In this document: piece after piece, positions 8,600 through 18,352 of the stretch
Layout of the letters: the number at the start of each line of letters is the position of its first letter
Position numbering within the stretch: position 1 is the first letter of the stretch
Origin: Acholeplasmataceae bacterium
GTDB taxonomy: Bacteria; Bacillota_I; Bacilli_A; Acholeplasmatales; Acholeplasmataceae
Reading direction: 5' to 3'
Length of the DNA stretch: 64,000 nucleotides
Assembly: GCA_030603805.1 (NCBI GenBank)
Contig: JAUVXD010000007.1
Location: 29,251 to 93,250 of the forward strand
The notes under the pieces: model-generated
Told to the model about the DNA's origin: nothing
Seen by the model: only the letters and a program-made list of their open reading frames with translations
Databases searched by the model: none
Made by a program: the position numbers and the translations under genes

Positions 8600-9405
8600 A
8601 TCCCAAAATCATTGATTCCCACATGCATTCCAACTATTCACCGGATGCAGATCCAAAAGCAACATTTGAAGCCTATATCGAAAAAGCGAAACGTCTGGGT
8701 ATCATGAGTCTCGTTTTTACCGATCATGTCGATTTTGACAGTCCTGCAGACATATTTACAGAAATGATTGATTATGATGTTTATGTCAAGCATTTAAATG
8801 AAGTTAAAAAGACATCAAATGTCGAACTCCTTTTGGGTGTTGAGATGGGTTATCAGCCACATTTGCACCAACGAATCGATGAATTTTTAAGCACATACCC
8901 TTTTGATTTTGTCCTCCTGTCAATGCATATTGGAGATGGATTAGATTTTTATAATGGAGATTTCTTTAAGGGCAAAACTCAAGTTGAAGCTTATCAAAGA
9001 TATTTCGAAATTGTTTTGGATTCTGTTAGAAATTATCAAAATTATGATGTCTATGGTCATATCGACTATATCATCAGATATGGCGGATACGAAAATAGAC
9101 GCTACCTTTATGACACTCATAAAGAAACCATTCATGCAATCTTAAAAGAAATCATCAAACATGGAAAAGGTATTGAAATTAATACGTCTGGTTTAAGATA
9201 TGGATTAGGATTAGTTCATCCTTATTTAGAACTATTAAAAGATTATAAAGCACTGGGTGGAAAGATTGTTACCTTTGGTTCAGATGCTCATTTTGTGAAA
9301 GATTATTATGCAGGATTTAATGAAAGCATAGAGCTTCTTAAAGATGCTGGATTTGAGTATGTTACGGTTTATCGCAATCGGAAACCTGAGTTTATTAAGA
9401 TATAA
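8596..9405 (+). CDS. hisK: Histidinol-phosphatase, PHP family
   Basis: 269 residues. PHP motifs [12 protein letters not shown] (I), TDHVDF (II), [25 protein letters not shown] and FGSDAHF are present, giving the metal-binding His/Asp set. It dephosphorylates histidinol phosphate, completing the pathway since hisB here has no phosphatase domain. It overlaps hisIE by four bases and closes the operon. Confidence 0.92.
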   Translation: MNPKIIDSHMHSNYSPDADPKATFEAYIEKAKRLGIMSLVFTDHVDFDSPADIFTEMIDYDVYVKHLNEVKKTSNVELLLGVEMGYQPHLHQRIDEFLSTYPFDFVLLSMHIGDGLDFYNGDFFKGKTQVEAYQRYFEIVLDSVRNYQNYDVYGHIDYIIRYGGYENRRYLYDTHKETIHAILKEIIKHGKGIEINTSGLRYGLGLVHPYLELLKDYKALGGKIVTFGSDAHFVKDYYAGFNESIELLKDAGFEYVTVYRNRKPEFIKI

Positions 9406-9427
9406 GCCCGCTTGGGCTTTTTTCTTT
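9404..9427 (+). terminator. his operon terminator
   Basis: AAGCCC-GCTT-GGGCTT hairpin (9404-9419) followed by a T-rich tail, directly after the hisK stop codon. Confidence 0.85.
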
Positions 9428-9479
9428 AAGATGCTTCGTGTACAATAAAACTAAAGACAAAACCCTAGGAGACAAATAC

Positions 9480-10145
9480 ATGAAAATTAAAGATTTCATT
9501 TGGATTTTAGTAATCATAATTTTTACATCTTTGATCATATTCCCACAAACACGCACTTATTTTGAATATGCCACAGAAGAGGCACCTTATTTGATGGGTT
9601 TTCTTAAAACAGGATTACTTGCAACCATGGGGGAACTCCTAGTTAAAAGAATAAAGACAGGCTTTTATTTTAATGATCAGGGTATTGTTTATAAATTTAT
9701 TATCTGGGGATTATTTGGGATGAGCTTTGTTTTGGTCTTTAAGCTCTTTTCATCAGGTGTGATTTCTGCTCAAGCATCGGGTTTATTACCAAAGATTTCT
9801 GAACCTATCTTTATAGGCGCAATGCTTACAGCGTTTATGACATCACTTTTTATGAATTTAATCTTCGCACCCACCTTTATGATGTTGCATCGAATCACGG
9901 ATGGCTATATCGAATTATCTGAAGGCAAAATCAAACATATCAAACATGTTCAACTTAAACAAGTCATTGAAAAAATTGACTTACACCAGTTTACATCATT
10001 TGTTGTCCTAAGGACCATTCCATTTTTTTGGATACCTGCACACACCATCACATTCCTCTTACCAGAAAACTATAGAGTGCTCATGGCAAGTTATTTATCG
10101 ATTGCTTTAGGGATGATTTTAACACTTGCAAAAAGAAAAAAGTAA
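9480..10145 (+). CDS. Integral membrane protein, possibly Mpv17/PMP22-like
   Basis: 221 residues with about five hydrophobic segments. The C-terminal part (FFWIPAHTITFLLPENYRVLMASYLSIALGMIL) recalls the Mpv17/PMP22 pattern of an aromatic-Pro-x-His-x-x-x-Phe segment followed by a charged turn and a last helix; NLIFAPTFMMLHRITDGYIE also fits. The start at 9480 has AGGAGA upstream; an in-frame ATG at 9438 lacks one. The function of bacterial members is not known to me. The family call is from memory and uncertain. Confidence 0.55.
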   Translation: MKIKDFIWILVIIIFTSLIIFPQTRTYFEYATEEAPYLMGFLKTGLLATMGELLVKRIKTGFYFNDQGIVYKFIIWGLFGMSFVLVFKLFSSGVISAQASGLLPKISEPIFIGAMLTAFMTSLFMNLIFAPTFMMLHRITDGYIELSEGKIKHIKHVQLKQVIEKIDLHQFTSFVVLRTIPFFWIPAHTITFLLPENYRVLMASYLSIALGMILTLAKRKK

Positions 10146-10181
10146 AGCATTATTGTAAATCATGTGAAAGATGCGATTTTG

Positions 10182-10237
10182 TTGAATCTAGATGAACCCA
10201 TTGGTATAATAGAAATACCGACCGACCGTTCGGTCGG
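10182..10237 (+). promoter_or_regulatory. Promoter and TetR-type operator of the RND exporter operon
   Basis: TTGAAT (10182-10187), 17-base spacer, TATAAT (10205-10210). A palindrome with arms CCGACCG (10222-10228) and CGGTCGG (10231-10237) around TT follows directly, over the start of transcription. It is GC-rich in an AT-rich genome and has the size of a TetR-family operator. The TetR gene is the second gene of this operon, so autoregulated repression is the likely design. Confidence 0.75.
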
Positions 10238-10261
10238 CTATTTTTTTAACTGGAGGATCAT

Positions 10262-13200
10262 ATGAGTTCATATAGCGTTAAACGTCCCATTACGGTTTTA
10301 ATGGGGATATTAATTATTATTGTCTTAGGACTTTTTTCAGTCACTAGACTGCCTTTAACACTGTTTCCGGAGGTGAATTTACCCTTTGTTGTGACAATCA
10401 CCGATTATCAAGGTGCATCACCTGAAGTTGTTGAACAAGAAGTTTCAAGAAAGATTGAAGCCACTGTTGCAACCATAGGTAACTTCAGTGAAATTACTTC
10501 AATGTCTAATGAGCATTTTGCCATTCAGATTATTACATTTGCTGAAGGCTCAAACATGGACTCTATTGTTATTGAAATGAGAGAACTCATCAATAATATC
10601 CGTTTTGCAGATGGCGTAGGCTCAACAAGAATTCTAAGAATTAGTCCTGATATGCTTCCTGTCATGACAGTGACTTTGTTTAGAGACTATGATGAATCTT
10701 TAACCGATGAAGAAGCACTCATAAGAAATACAGAATGGATTAATCGAGACATTCTTTTAGACTTATTAAGTATTCCTGGGGTTGCTGATGTCAGTTTATC
10801 TGGTGATGCCAATATTGTCCTTCAAGTCAATTTAGATAACACCATCATTTCATCCTATGGACTAACCCATCAAGCAATACTTACCATTATCGAAGAACAA
10901 AATGTTGGTGGACTTGTAGGTGTTGCACTAGATAATGGCGAACTTAGAATGCTTTATTTAGGTGATCGTCCTTCTCGCTTAGATGAAATTTCGAGTCTTC
11001 CTATTTATAACGATAATGGCACCATTATTTATCTTTCTGATTTGATTATCGAAGATGGTATTAAATACATCAACGCCAATACAAACACCTATTCAAAGAT
11101 TAACGGGACACAAGGTATCCAAGTTTCATTCACAAAACAATCTGATTACGGCATCACTGAAGCAACCGCAAATATTGTTTCAAAGCTTGACCAAATTATG
11201 GAAAGAGAAGGAGAGACCGCACATTACACCATCCTTTTAGACCAAGGTGAATATATCAACCAATCGATTGGTTCAGTTTTACAAAACCTTATCTTTGGTG
11301 GGATATTAGCGATTATCGTCCTCTTCATCTTCTTAAAAGATATAAAACCAACACTGATTGTAGGGTTAGCAATTCCTATATCTGTTGTTGCAGCATTCAT
11401 GCTGATGTATTTTACCAATGTGACCTTAAACTTAATTTCAATGGGTGGACTTGCTCTAGGTATTGGGATGCTTGTTGATAATTCAGTTGTCGTCATTGAA
11501 AATATATTTAGAATGATTGGTGAAGGCAAATCTAAAAAAGAAGCAGCTATTGAGGGCTCTAAACAAGTTGCAGGTGCAATTACGGCATCAACACTAACCA
11601 CCATGGCAGTCTTTTTACCGATTGTTTTTGTTGAAGGTTTGATTGCAGATGTCTTTATCAGTATGGCACTTACGATTGCTTATTCTTTAGGTGCATCACT
11701 CTTTATTGCCTTAACCATGGTTCCTGCTATGTCTGCAAACATGCTAAATGATGAAATCAAACAAAAAGAAAGCAAGTTCATTCATAGACTTAAGGTTTGG
11801 TATAAATCTTCTGTCTTATTTACACTCAAACATAAAGCATTAACACTTGTAGTTGTCTTAATATTATTGCTTGCATCCGGATGGGCAGTGGTTGCTAAGG
11901 GCTTTATCTTATTACCAACATCAGATGAAGGTGTCGTTGAAATCACGATTGAAACGACTTCACAAACATCTTTCCAATCTAAAGCACTTTTAACAGATGC
12001 ACTCACAGAAATATTTATGGAAATTGATGAGATTGAAACAGTTTCTGCACGTATAGGTAGTAGTGGATTCGGTGGCTTTGGTATGATGGGTGGCGGTGCA
12101 CAAATAGGTGCGAATATAAGAATCACCATCAACTTAGCATCCAATCGATCGAAATCAACGGAGTATTATCGTGATTTAATTGAAAATGAAATCTTAAGTT
12201 TTGATTTATCCTCAATTTCTGGACTCAATGAAGACAGCATTGTTGAAGTTGGCGTTTCCTCACAAAATAGCACCAGAGGCTTTGGAGGAGGACAAGGAAT
12301 CAATATTAAGGTCAGTGGTTATGATTTAGAAACCCTAGAAGTGATTGCTAATGATTTAGTCGCTATCCTAGATCAATCTGAGGGTGTGATCAAATCTGAT
12401 AATGGTATATCGCAAGGTGCTGATAATGTTAAAATTACCATTAACCGCGATCAAGCGATGCTTTACAATCTCACCAGTCAAGCTGTGATGGATAATATTA
12501 ATTTCTTTTATGCCAATTTAGGCGGTCTAGGTGCTCAACAATCCTTAACTGTCACCATTGAAGGGATTGATTATCAACTCGATTTACCTAATGAATCTTT
12601 AGGTGGCATCACCTTTGATATCTTTGGTGATTACTTAAATTTCTTATCAGGTATTATGTTATTTGATGCACCTACTAGAGCCATGATTCAAACTTATATG
12701 GATCAATCTGGACAAAGCATCTACACCATCGATCCTTCAGGACTTTCCCTAGGGCAACCTATTAAATTCGTGATCAACCCATTCCTTAGAGTCAATAATG
12801 GAACCATCGTTTTAGATTTTAATCCAATGAGTCCAGATCCCACATTAGCATCTCTTGCTGTTGCACCACTTTATGATACTGATCCTTTACAGAGTGTAAC
12901 AACCATCGATTACATCACTGGGTTTGCGACCATAAGAACCGATGGAACAAACCGCTTCTTAAATGTAACTGCCCAAGTTGAAAGAGGTAGAAATGTGACT
13001 TTGGTTTCAACGAATGTCATTACACGCGTGAATCAATATTTAGAATCTGAAGCTTTCACACAACATGGTAGTGGCTATTCTGTAGTTTTTGAAGGTGAAA
13101 ACGAAGAAATTATGAGCGCTGTTTCAGATTTAGCTTTAGCAGCAGTTGTTGCAATCCTACTCGTTTACATGGTGATGGCTATCCAGTTCCAATCCTTACT

Positions 13201-13654
13201 CTATCCATTCATCATTTTAGGCACTATTCCTCTAGCTTTCACGGGTGGTATGCTTGCACTCCTTGTGACCAATTCTTACCTAAGCTTAGTTTCTATTATG
13301 GGTTTAATCATCTTAATTGGTATCGTTGTGAATAACGGTATTGTCTTAATCGACTATATCAATAAGCTTAGAGAACAAGGCAGAACCATTAAAGATGCAA
13401 TTGTTGAAGCTGGTGAAACAAGACTTAGACCTATTTTAATGACTGCATTAACAACGATTTTAGCGTTACTCACTTTAGCGATTGGCTTTGGTGAAGGTTC
13501 TGAATTATTACAACCGATGGCAATCACTGCGATTGGTGGTTTGATTTATGCAACCATTTTAACCTTAGTGGTTGTCCCAGCTATTTATGCCCTATTCAAC
13601 CGTAAAAAGATGAAGCAAGAAGAGGAATCCAAAAATGCTCACAACGAAGGATAG
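10262..13654 (+). CDS. RND-family efflux transporter (AcrB/SwrC-like)
   Basis: 1130 residues. The N-terminus MSSYSVKRPITVLMGILIIIVLGLFSVTRLPLTLFPEVNLP is typical of HAE-RND pumps, followed by a large external loop, a first helix bundle with GMLVDNSVVVIENIFR (the TM4 proton-relay Asp, about residue 405; only one Asp of the usual pair), a second external loop and a second helix bundle ending near 1110. In Gram-positive relatives SwrC exports surfactin or fatty-acid-like compounds; the substrate here is unknown. No periplasmic adaptor or outer-membrane partner is present. The second loop is longer than in SwrC (about 1065 residues) and holds a Gly/Met-rich stretch near 605-620. Confidence 0.9.
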   Translation: MSSYSVKRPITVLMGILIIIVLGLFSVTRLPLTLFPEVNLPFVVTITDYQGASPEVVEQEVSRKIEATVATIGNFSEITSMSNEHFAIQIITFAEGSNMDSIVIEMRELINNIRFADGVGSTRILRISPDMLPVMTVTLFRDYDESLTDEEALIRNTEWINRDILLDLLSIPGVADVSLSGDANIVLQVNLDNTIISSYGLTHQAILTIIEEQNVGGLVGVALDNGELRMLYLGDRPSRLDEISSLPIYNDNGTIIYLSDLIIEDGIKYINANTNTYSKINGTQGIQVSFTKQSDYGITEATANIVSKLDQIMEREGETAHYTILLDQGEYINQSIGSVLQNLIFGGILAIIVLFIFLKDIKPTLIVGLAIPISVVAAFMLMYFTNVTLNLISMGGLALGIGMLVDNSVVVIENIFRMIGEGKSKKEAAIEGSKQVAGAITASTLTTMAVFLPIVFVEGLIADVFISMALTIAYSLGASLFIALTMVPAMSANMLNDEIKQKESKFIHRLKVWYKSSVLFTLKHKALTLVVVLILLLASGWAVVAKGFILLPTSDEGVVEITIETTSQTSFQSKALLTDALTEIFMEIDEIETVSARIGSSGFGGFGMMGGGAQIGANIRITINLASNRSKSTEYYRDLIENEILSFDLSSISGLNEDSIVEVGVSSQNSTRGFGGGQGINIKVSGYDLETLEVIANDLVAILDQSEGVIKSDNGISQGADNVKITINRDQAMLYNLTSQAVMDNINFFYANLGGLGAQQSLTVTIEGIDYQLDLPNESLGGITFDIFGDYLNFLSGIMLFDAPTRAMIQTYMDQSGQSIYTIDPSGLSLGQPIKFVINPFLRVNNGTIVLDFNPMSPDPTLASLAVAPLYDTDPLQSVTTIDYITGFATIRTDGTNRFLNVTAQVERGRNVTLVSTNVITRVNQYLESEAFTQHGSGYSVVFEGENEEIMSAVSDLALAAVVAILLVYMVMAIQFQSLLYPFIILGTIPLAFTGGMLALLVTNSYLSLVSIMGLIILIGIVVNNGIVLIDYINKLREQGRTIKDAIVEAGETRLRPILMTALTTILALLTLAIGFGEGSELLQPMAITAIGGLIYATILTLVVVPAIYALFNRKKMKQEEESKNAHNEG

Positions 13655-14222
13655 AATCTTAAGCGTTTTGGTCGATCATATTAAGACAGGTACAAACCTT
13701 TCCAATCTTTCGTTATCTCAAATTGCAGCTGAAGCTGAAATCGGAAAAAGTACAGTTTATGAATATTTTTCAAGTAAGGATGAGATGATTTTAGCCACAT
13801 ATACATATTTACTTGATACATATCACCAAATTTTGTTATCAGATCTGACCCATAGTGATTTTAAAAATGCATTTATTGAACAAATTTCACGTATCCTGAC
13901 TGTCATGAAAGATGCCAAGAATATTATGGATGCAATCATGAACAACAACAAAACCCCATTTCCCATTTTTAGCAATCATCTTGATGCGTGTATGAAAGAC
14001 ATTCAATCAAAAATGGATGGTAGGTTTAAATACATCATGGAAACTGGTGTTATGGAAGGAATTCTGCCCAATAGAGAACCCCATCCGTTTGCTAAAAATG
14101 TTATTCAAGCAATTATTTCGGGGTTATTATTTCAATTTGTTAACCAAGAAATCAAATGCACCGAAGATCAGTTAATGACACTCATCTATCAACAAACGAT
14201 TCATCATCTTAAACAACATTAA
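13635..14222 (+). CDS. TetR/AcrR-family transcriptional regulator
   Basis: 195 residues. An N-terminal helix-turn-helix (LSLSQIAAEAEIGKSTVYEYFSSKDEMILATYTYLL) is followed by a divergent all-helical ligand domain. It overlaps the RND gene by 20 bases, so the two are translated together. The probable operator is the palindrome at 10222-10237. The inducer is likely a pump substrate, which is inference. Confidence 0.9.
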   Translation: MLTTKDRILSVLVDHIKTGTNLSNLSLSQIAAEAEIGKSTVYEYFSSKDEMILATYTYLLDTYHQILLSDLTHSDFKNAFIEQISRILTVMKDAKNIMDAIMNNNKTPFPIFSNHLDACMKDIQSKMDGRFKYIMETGVMEGILPNREPHPFAKNVIQAIISGLLFQFVNQEIKCTEDQLMTLIYQQTIHHLKQH

Positions 14223-14241
14223 AGCGCAGCGATGCGCTTTT
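14221..14241 (+). terminator. Terminator of the RND-TetR operon
   Basis: AAAGCGCA-GCGA-TGCGCTTT hairpin (14221-14240) running into TT; it includes part of the TetR stop codon. Confidence 0.8.
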
Positions 14242-14242
14242 C

Positions 14243-14274
14243 TTCATATTTGATTCATATTTTTTGTGTAAAGT
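14243..14274 (+). promoter_or_regulatory. Direct-repeat promoter element, copy 1
   Basis: TTCATATTTGATTCATATT (14243-14261) holds two TTCAT half-sites 11 bases apart, in the place of a -35 box, seven bases before a weak -10 (TAAAGT, 14269-14274). The same element, with 17 of 19 bases identical and at the same distance from the start codon, lies at 18301-18319. An 11-base half-site period is typical of OmpR/PhoB-type regulators. Confidence 0.6.
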
Positions 14275-14294
14275 TGATATAAGGAGGGATCTCA

Positions 14295-15218
14295 ATGAGA
14301 AAAGGCTATCTCTTGAATTCAATTGTTATTTCATTCATTAAGATGATTGTTGTTTCGGCTTATATTGTATTTATCAGTGTTGCCAATCAAAACTTAAATA
14401 TTCAAAGTTTGGTTCATGATTTTATATCAAGAGCAGAGTTTGAAGAAGAAATAACAGTTTATTTTCCAAATGGGACAAAAGAAGTTCGTCGTTACTATCG
14501 AATTACCCCAATCAAAGACTATGAACTTTTTGAGCAAAGGTCCATATTCTATGAAACCAAAAACGATCCATTCTTAGGTCAAGCCGGAGATATATTTGTC
14601 ACTCAAGAATCACCTTTTCCTGAAACACCAGTCGTTCATGAAATGATGACTTTTTTTGTTGGTGGACATGCTGCTTTAAATAATGGAGAAAATCGCTTGA
14701 TAGAAGCTGTAGGTTTTCCACAACCCAATGAAAGCATCATGGACATTATTAAAGATAAATCTATAGGTGATCACTCATTTACTGTAGGGGTTAAGGTTTC
14801 CTCTTCAAACTATTGGTTTCAGCCTGATTATAGATCATCAAATGAAGTAGGTTTTTCCAGATATGGGAATTACTACAGACAAAAATTTCTAATCTTGAGA
14901 GTTAAATATGCTGATCAAGAAATGATTGATGAGACATTATCTTATGCGAACCATCATGCCCAAAACCGTTCACTTTATAATTTTCTATTTGTTTTTGATA
15001 CGAAAAATAAATTCTACTGCACGGATCTAATCAGTCGATCATATCGAAGTGGTTATCATCAAAGTGAGGGTGTTTATAATCGTCGCTTTCTTAATGATAA
15101 TGGTTTTGTCACGACAGTCAATGATCTCATATTATCTCGAGATACGTATATAGCAGCATATATTATTAACGAAAATGGCATCAGAAATATATATTATCTA
15201 GATTATATAAACGCTTGA
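14295..15218 (+). CDS. Membrane-anchored YiiX-like permuted NlpC/P60 (papain-like) hydrolase
   Basis: 307 residues with an N-terminal membrane segment (about 8-30), so probably extracellular and anchored. The order GQAGDIFVT, then GGHAAL (His near 124), then FYCTDLISRSYR (Cys near 242) is that of circularly permuted NlpC/P60 enzymes such as YiiX, in which the catalytic His precedes the Cys. These cleave amide or ester bonds in cell-wall or lipid substrates; the substrate here is unknown. It stands alone behind a promoter element shared with the SHOCT/CueP operon, suggesting an envelope-stress role. The family call rests on motif order only. Confidence 0.6.
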   Translation: MRKGYLLNSIVISFIKMIVVSAYIVFISVANQNLNIQSLVHDFISRAEFEEEITVYFPNGTKEVRRYYRITPIKDYELFEQRSIFYETKNDPFLGQAGDIFVTQESPFPETPVVHEMMTFFVGGHAALNNGENRLIEAVGFPQPNESIMDIIKDKSIGDHSFTVGVKVSSSNYWFQPDYRSSNEVGFSRYGNYYRQKFLILRVKYADQEMIDETLSYANHHAQNRSLYNFLFVFDTKNKFYCTDLISRSYRSGYHQSEGVYNRRFLNDNGFVTTVNDLILSRDTYIAAYIINENGIRNIYYLDYINA

Positions 15219-15277
15219 CATCAGCTTCGTGATGTGTTATTCTTATAGTGTACACCCCCCACATAGGGGAGGGGTAA
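15215..15277 (+). promoter_or_regulatory. csoR-copA promoter with CsoR-type operator
   Basis: TTGACA (15215-15220, overlapping the upstream stop codon) and TTATTC (15238-15243) at 17 bases. Just downstream is TACACCCCCC (15251-15260) facing GGGGAGGGG (15266-15274). Facing C and G runs with flanking TA are the form of known CsoR operators. Copper-dependent derepression is the expected behaviour. Confidence 0.7.
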
Positions 15278-15303
15278 AATATTCTTATAAGAGGAGAAAT
15301 TCA

Positions 15304-15567
15304 ATGAAACATCACAATCTCGAAGCCTTAAACTTAATCAAAACTGCTAAAGGTCAAATGGATGCAGTCATTCGCATGACAGAAGATGAAAGATACTGTA
15401 TTGACATTTCAAATCAAATACAAGCGATAACGGCACTTCTTAAAAAAGCAAATATGGTAATCTTAAAAAACCATATTGAAACCTGTGTTGTAGAATCATT
15501 TCAAGTAGGACAATCGGATGAAAAGATTAAAGAAGTTATTGATGTGCTTGAAAAGTACTTAAAGTAG
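15304..15567 (+). CDS. csoR: Copper-sensing repressor CsoR
   Basis: 87 residues of the CsoR/RcnR (DUF156) all-helical family. The Cu(I) ligands are Cys32, His57 and Cys61, with the spacing of CsoR itself rather than of the nickel, formaldehyde or persulfide sensors. The start at 15304 follows GAGGAGA; an in-frame ATG at 15229 would read through the operator and is rejected. It heads the operon with a chaperone and CopA. Confidence 0.92.
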   Translation: MKHHNLEALNLIKTAKGQMDAVIRMTEDERYCIDISNQIQAITALLKKANMVILKNHIETCVVESFQVGQSDEKIKEVIDVLEKYLK

Positions 15568-15577
15568 GTGATATATC

Positions 15578-15814
15578 ATGATTAAACTCATCTTTAAATT
15601 AGAGAACATTCATTGTGTTGGTTGTGCAAACAGAGTTAAAAATGCACTGATTTCAGCTGGCGCACTTCACGTAGATGTGGATTTTAGCAGTAAAACAGCT
15701 CACGCTTTGGTTCATCATTTTGAGCATGGAGACACGACATATACTTCTGCTATAGAAAAATCAGGCTATGAAACTCAATTGATTGCTGTTTTAGATGAAG
15801 TAGCGGAGGATTAA
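15578..15814 (+). CDS. copZ: Small copper chaperone, HMA domain (CopZ-like)
   Basis: 78 residues with a ferredoxin-like heavy-metal-associated domain. The metal site is the CxxC in HCVGC; the usual Met two residues before the first Cys is replaced (NIHCVGC), with a His next to the Cys. It would carry Cu(I) to CopA, encoded two bases downstream. It ends in an unusual acidic tail. Confidence 0.8.
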   Translation: MIKLIFKLENIHCVGCANRVKNALISAGALHVDVDFSSKTAHALVHHFEHGDTTYTSAIEKSGYETQLIAVLDEVAED

Positions 15815-15815
15815 A

Positions 15816-18251
15816 ATGGAAAAAACAAAGTTAAACATAATTGGAATGACATGTGCATCGTGTGTCAACCATGTCGATAAAGCATTAAGAAATACTCAAG
15901 GTGTTCTTGATGTTTCAGTCAATCTAACGACTGAAACAGCAACCATTACCTATGAAGATTCAAGTTTTAATCAAGAACAAGCATTACATGCTGTTAGAGA
16001 TGCAGGCTATGATGCTGTGATTGAAAATGAAGAAATTAAATCAGCAACATTACGCGTTGAAGGAATGACATGTGCATCATGTGCTAGTCGTGTTGAGCAA
16101 GCAGTAACAAAACTCAATGGCATCAAATTCGCCAATGTTAACATCGCTAATGATAAGATCAATATCTCATTTGACTCTACTATGCTTAAAATTAGTCAAA
16201 TCAAAAAAGCGGTTCAGGATGTTGGCTACGATCTTATTTTAGAAGAAGAACTTGATGAAGAAATTGATCCTACTGCGCAAAAAATGAATAAAGCAAAAAA
16301 AACAATGATTCAATCGATGTCGATTACCATAACAATGATGACCTTAATGATTGTTCATATGTTTATAATCAAAATTCCTTTTTATACATGGATTGTTGCA
16401 TTTATGGCGATACCTGTTATTTTTATCTTTGGTTTTCATGTTCATAAAGGAAGCTTTAAATCAATAAAAGCAAAATCACCAAATATGGATGTCTTAGTTT
16501 CATTAGGATCTATACCACCATACTTAATTGGTTTGTTAGGTCTTTTTATGCCGATTACAACTTTTGTTGAAATGGCAACAACCATTATGACATTTCATCT
16601 CTTAGGAAAATATCTTGAAGCAAGAGCAAAAGGTAAAGCATCACAAGCTATTAAAAAACTGATGGACCTTGGTGCTAAAACAGCGAGAATCATCGTTGAT
16701 GGAACAGAAATTCAAGTTTTGACAAGCGAACTGTCTGTTGGAGATTTAATGATTGTAAAACCAGGCGAAAAAATACCCACTGATGGCATTATTGTTTGGG
16801 GTGAGAGTCTCATTGATGAATCGCTAGCTACAGGTGAATCGATGCCAGTACAAAAAGGCGTTGGTGATCAAGTCATTGGTGCAACAATCAACAAACAAGG
16901 CTTATTGAAAGTTGAAGTCAAAAAAGTTGGGAATGAAACATTTTTAGCACAAGTTATCGAGATGGTTGAGGCTTGTCAAGGTTCAAAAGTACCCATACAG
17001 GAATATGCAGATCGTATAACATCTTATTTTGTACCTGGAATTCTTGTGATTACACTCCTAACGTTTGTTTCATTTCTTGTATTTACTCCGTTTCATTTGA
17101 ATATATTAAGATTTATGGAGCCAATATTACCTTGGATTAATACCAGTCAAAGTCCGTTAACATTAGCATTTATTACTGCAACAGCAGTACTTGTTATTGC
17201 GTGTCCATGTGCCTTAGGTCTAGGGACTCCAACTGCCTTAATGGTAGGAAGCGGTATAGGTGCAGAAAAAGGCATATTAATTAGAAATGGTGAAGCAGTT
17301 CAAACACTTAAAGATGTTTCTGTCATTGCTTTCGATAAAACAGGGACGCTAACTTATGGGAAGCCTGTTGTTACAGATATGTTTTCAAAAACCTTAGAAT
17401 CTAATCACTTTTTAGCATTACTCGCTTCTATAGAAAAAAGTTCTGAACATCCCCTAGCTAGCGCTATTGTAGAACATGCACATCAATTAAATCTGACATT
17501 AAGTGATGTAGAAAGCTTTGAAGCTGTAACAGGAAAAGGTGTAATAGGCGTAATCGAAAGCCAAAGATATTATGTGGGCAATCGAAAACTCATGGATGAT
17601 CAAAACTTAAGTTATCTGGATTGGGAATCAAAAATGGTAGAACTTGAAGATCAAGCAAAAACAGTCATGATATTTGCAAATGACTTAGAGGTTTTAGGAA
17701 TCATTGCAGTTGCAGATGCCATAAAACCTCAAGCACGAAGTGTGATAGCGCAGATTGAAGCTATGGGTATATCCACAGCGATGATAACTGGTGACAATGC
17801 AAGAACTGCAAAGGCAATTGCATTGAGTGCAGGCATCTCGCATGTCATCTCTGATGTTTTACCCGAAGGTAAAGTCAAAGAAATCAAGAATTTACAAGAT
17901 GCTTATGGTTTAGTTGCTATGGTAGGCGATGGTATAAATGATGCCCCTGCGTTAAAACAAGCAAATATCGGCATCGCGATAGGTACTGGTACAGATGTTG
18001 CCATTGAAGCATCTGATGTGACACTCGTTAGAGGCGATTTAAACTCCATCGTCTCAGCAATCTTACTCTCAAAAGCAATCTTTAGAAAGATTAAAGAAAA
18101 CTATTTTTGGGCATGGTTCTATAATGCTCTCGCCATTCCTTTTGCAATGCTTGGATTGCTCCATCCTATGATTGGAGCTGCAGCCATGTCATTAAGTTCA
18201 CTCAATGTGATTTATAACTCCCTTCGATTAAAGAAGATTAATTTATCATAA
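15816..18251 (+). CDS. copA: Cu(I)-exporting P-type ATPase
   Basis: 811 residues, P1B-1 ATPase. Two N-terminal HMA domains each carry GMTCASC (near 10 and 84). The membrane CPC motif (IACPCALG) is near 463-465, the phosphorylated Asp (DKTGT) near 507, the HP motif in SSEHPLA, and GDGINDAP in the P domain, with the C-terminal SSLNVIYNSLRL helix. It pumps Cu(I) out of the cytoplasm. Regulated by CsoR in the same operon. Confidence 0.96.
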   Translation: MEKTKLNIIGMTCASCVNHVDKALRNTQGVLDVSVNLTTETATITYEDSSFNQEQALHAVRDAGYDAVIENEEIKSATLRVEGMTCASCASRVEQAVTKLNGIKFANVNIANDKINISFDSTMLKISQIKKAVQDVGYDLILEEELDEEIDPTAQKMNKAKKTMIQSMSITITMMTLMIVHMFIIKIPFYTWIVAFMAIPVIFIFGFHVHKGSFKSIKAKSPNMDVLVSLGSIPPYLIGLLGLFMPITTFVEMATTIMTFHLLGKYLEARAKGKASQAIKKLMDLGAKTARIIVDGTEIQVLTSELSVGDLMIVKPGEKIPTDGIIVWGESLIDESLATGESMPVQKGVGDQVIGATINKQGLLKVEVKKVGNETFLAQVIEMVEACQGSKVPIQEYADRITSYFVPGILVITLLTFVSFLVFTPFHLNILRFMEPILPWINTSQSPLTLAFITATAVLVIACPCALGLGTPTALMVGSGIGAEKGILIRNGEAVQTLKDVSVIAFDKTGTLTYGKPVVTDMFSKTLESNHFLALLASIEKSSEHPLASAIVEHAHQLNLTLSDVESFEAVTGKGVIGVIESQRYYVGNRKLMDDQNLSYLDWESKMVELEDQAKTVMIFANDLEVLGIIAVADAIKPQARSVIAQIEAMGISTAMITGDNARTAKAIALSAGISHVISDVLPEGKVKEIKNLQDAYGLVAMVGDGINDAPALKQANIGIAIGTGTDVAIEASDVTLVRGDLNSIVSAILLSKAIFRKIKENYFWAWFYNALAIPFAMLGLLHPMIGAAAMSLSSLNVIYNSLRLKKINLS

Positions 18252-18266
18252 ATATTAGATGATTAG

Positions 18267-18286
18267 AAAGGACGAAAGTCCTTTTT
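18267..18286 (+). terminator. Terminator after copA
   Basis: AAAGGAC-GAAA-GTCCTTT hairpin followed by TT, 15 bases after the copA stop. Confidence 0.8.
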
Positions 18287-18300
18287 AAATTATCAAATGA

Positions 18301-18332
18301 TTCATGATTGATTCATATTCGATTGTTATAAT
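18301..18332 (+). promoter_or_regulatory. Direct-repeat promoter element, copy 2
   Basis: TTCATGATTGATTCATATT (18301-18319), with two TTCAT half-sites 11 bases apart, then TATAAT at 18327-18332, seven bases on. No -35 hexamer lies at the right place, as at activator-dependent promoters. The Shine-Dalgarno and start region (GGAGG, GATCTCA, ATGAGAAA) also resembles copy 1 at 14243-14302. Confidence 0.6.
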
Positions 18333-18352
18333 GATGATGGAGGCGATCTCAT

